NCBI GenBank assembly: GCA_012800465.1
Contig: JAAZJI010000066.1
Location: 1-12,983 of the forward strand
DNA: 12,983 bases
Direction of reading: 5' to 3'
Origin: Spirochaetales bacterium
GTDB taxonomy: Bacteria > Spirochaetota > Spirochaetia > Sphaerochaetales > Sphaerochaetaceae
Part shown: piece after piece, positions 12,543 through 12,983 of the stretch
Layout of the letters: each line of letters begins with the position of its first letter
Position numbering within the stretch: the stretch's first letter is position 1
Notes under the pieces: model-generated
Database searches by the model: none
What the model saw: only the letters and a program-made list of their open reading frames with translations
What the model was told of the DNA's origin: nothing
Translations under genes and position numbers: made by a program

Positions 12543-12594
12543 GGAAACAATGAACGATGGATTGCTCAATCCAACTAAGCAATGGGAAGAGAAA

Positions 12595-12983
12595 ATGACA
12601 ATCAAGCAGTATGTTGAGCGTGTTAATGATAGATATAGCCGTGGCAATGCAACCGAACATACGTATCGCGGTGATTTGCAAAACCTTTTAGAAGCATTGG
12701 TACCGGATATACAGGCCACAAATGAACCAAGAAGACAAAGCTGTGGAGCACCTGACTATATTTTGACTAAAAAAGGTATTCCTGTCGGTTATATAGAAGC
12801 CAAAGACATTGGAGACAACGACCTCGACGGTAGAAAAAAAGCAGGAAACAAAGCGCAGTTTGACAGATACAAAGCCTCGTTGAGCAACTTGATATTTACC
12901 GATTATTTGAATTTTCATCTGTACAGAGATGGTGAGTTTATTAGAAACATAGCCATTGCTGAAATTACGGATAAGGGCATCAA
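12595..12983 (+). CDS. N-terminus of a nuclease-methyltransferase restriction-modification enzyme (cut by window edge)
   Basis: 129 codons to the edge, no stop. After YVERVNDRYSRGNATEHTYRGDLQNLLEALVP comes GAPDYILTKKGIPVGYIEAKD, a PD-(D/E)xK nuclease core (Asp54, then Glu68-x-Lys70), followed by KAQFDRYKASLSNLIFTDYLNF. This is the N-terminal nuclease domain of large fused enzymes with a downstream N6-adenine methylase (type IIG/ISP-like); the methylase part would be beyond the window. The sequence is AT-rich compared with the met/pot genes, suggesting acquisition by transfer. The start is ambiguous: ATG 12595 has GGGAAGAG just upstream and MTIKQY looks like the natural N-terminus; ATG 12550, in frame, adds 15 residues and coincides with the predicted transcript start. 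Confidence 0.8.
   Translation, partial: MTIKQYVERVNDRYSRGNATEHTYRGDLQNLLEALVPDIQATNEPRRQSCGAPDYILTKKGIPVGYIEAKDIGDNDLDGRKKAGNKAQFDRYKASLSNLIFTDYLNFHLYRDGEFIRNIAIAEITDKGI

Noticed and set aside
12486..12719. N-terminal extension of the OGG protein to ATG 12719
   Set aside because: It would run antisense through the restriction-modification gene and both promoters; OGG similarity starts at MFNLEATLFCGQ.
1..12983. tRNA, rRNA, CRISPR array, insertion sequence
   Set aside because: No cloverleaf with a conserved T-arm, no regularly spaced repeats, and no transposase or terminal inverted repeats were recognised.

Overview
The window reads as a chromosomal segment of a moderately GC-rich bacterium. 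Gene content, lipoprotein/secretory N-termini of the type ending ...LFAAGKKEA, and an LPP20-like exported protein suggest a spirochaete (Sphaerochaeta-like). That placement is inference from protein style only. Both edges (about 1-1100 and 12540-12983) are visibly more AT-rich than the middle.

Layout. (1) 1-693, minus: C-terminally truncated exported protein with an LPP20-like N-terminus. (2) 694-1107: AT-rich intergenic region with a near-consensus promoter and an 18-nt imperfect direct repeat, leading into potABCD on plus (1108-5053), a spermidine/putrescine ABC importer with ATGA overlaps between potA/B and potB/C and a terminator after potD. (3) 5113-7561: a methionine operon, metY (O-acetylhomoserine sulfhydrylase) and metA (homoserine O-acyltransferase, predicted acetyl-CoA type). 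Its roughly 200-nt leader holds a palindrome between -35 and -10, a 5' hairpin, two tandem Cys/Met-containing mini-ORFs with strong Shine-Dalgarno sequences (SDs), and an anti-SD that can mask the metY ribosome site. (4) 7531-9239, minus, convergent with metA: a two-gene operon of an MtnA-like eIF2B-family isomerase and an MTAP/MTIP-family nucleoside phosphorylase, i.e. methylthioadenosine salvage. (5) 9290-10645, plus: an exported FKBP-type peptidyl-prolyl isomerase split by an apparent one-base frameshift. (6) 10653-12485, minus: a divergent YhcH-family protein, a cytidylate-kinase-like protein, and an OGG1-type DNA glycosylase. (7) 12595-end, plus: the N-terminus of a nuclease-methyltransferase type restriction-modification enzyme, divergent from ogg, with promoters that share one -35 hexamer.

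How they fit. The metY-metA pair makes homocysteine from homoserine by direct sulfhydrylation. The convergent phosphorylase/isomerase operon recycles the methylthioadenosine made in polyamine synthesis and SAM use, and the adjacent potABCD imports polyamines, so much of the window is linked by SAM/polyamine/sulfur metabolism. The most unusual signals are the metY leader, the non-standard start of potA (TTG, or a possible +1 frameshift after an ATG-initiated short frame), and three promoters whose -10 boxes lie so close to an ATG that leaderless mRNAs are predicted.
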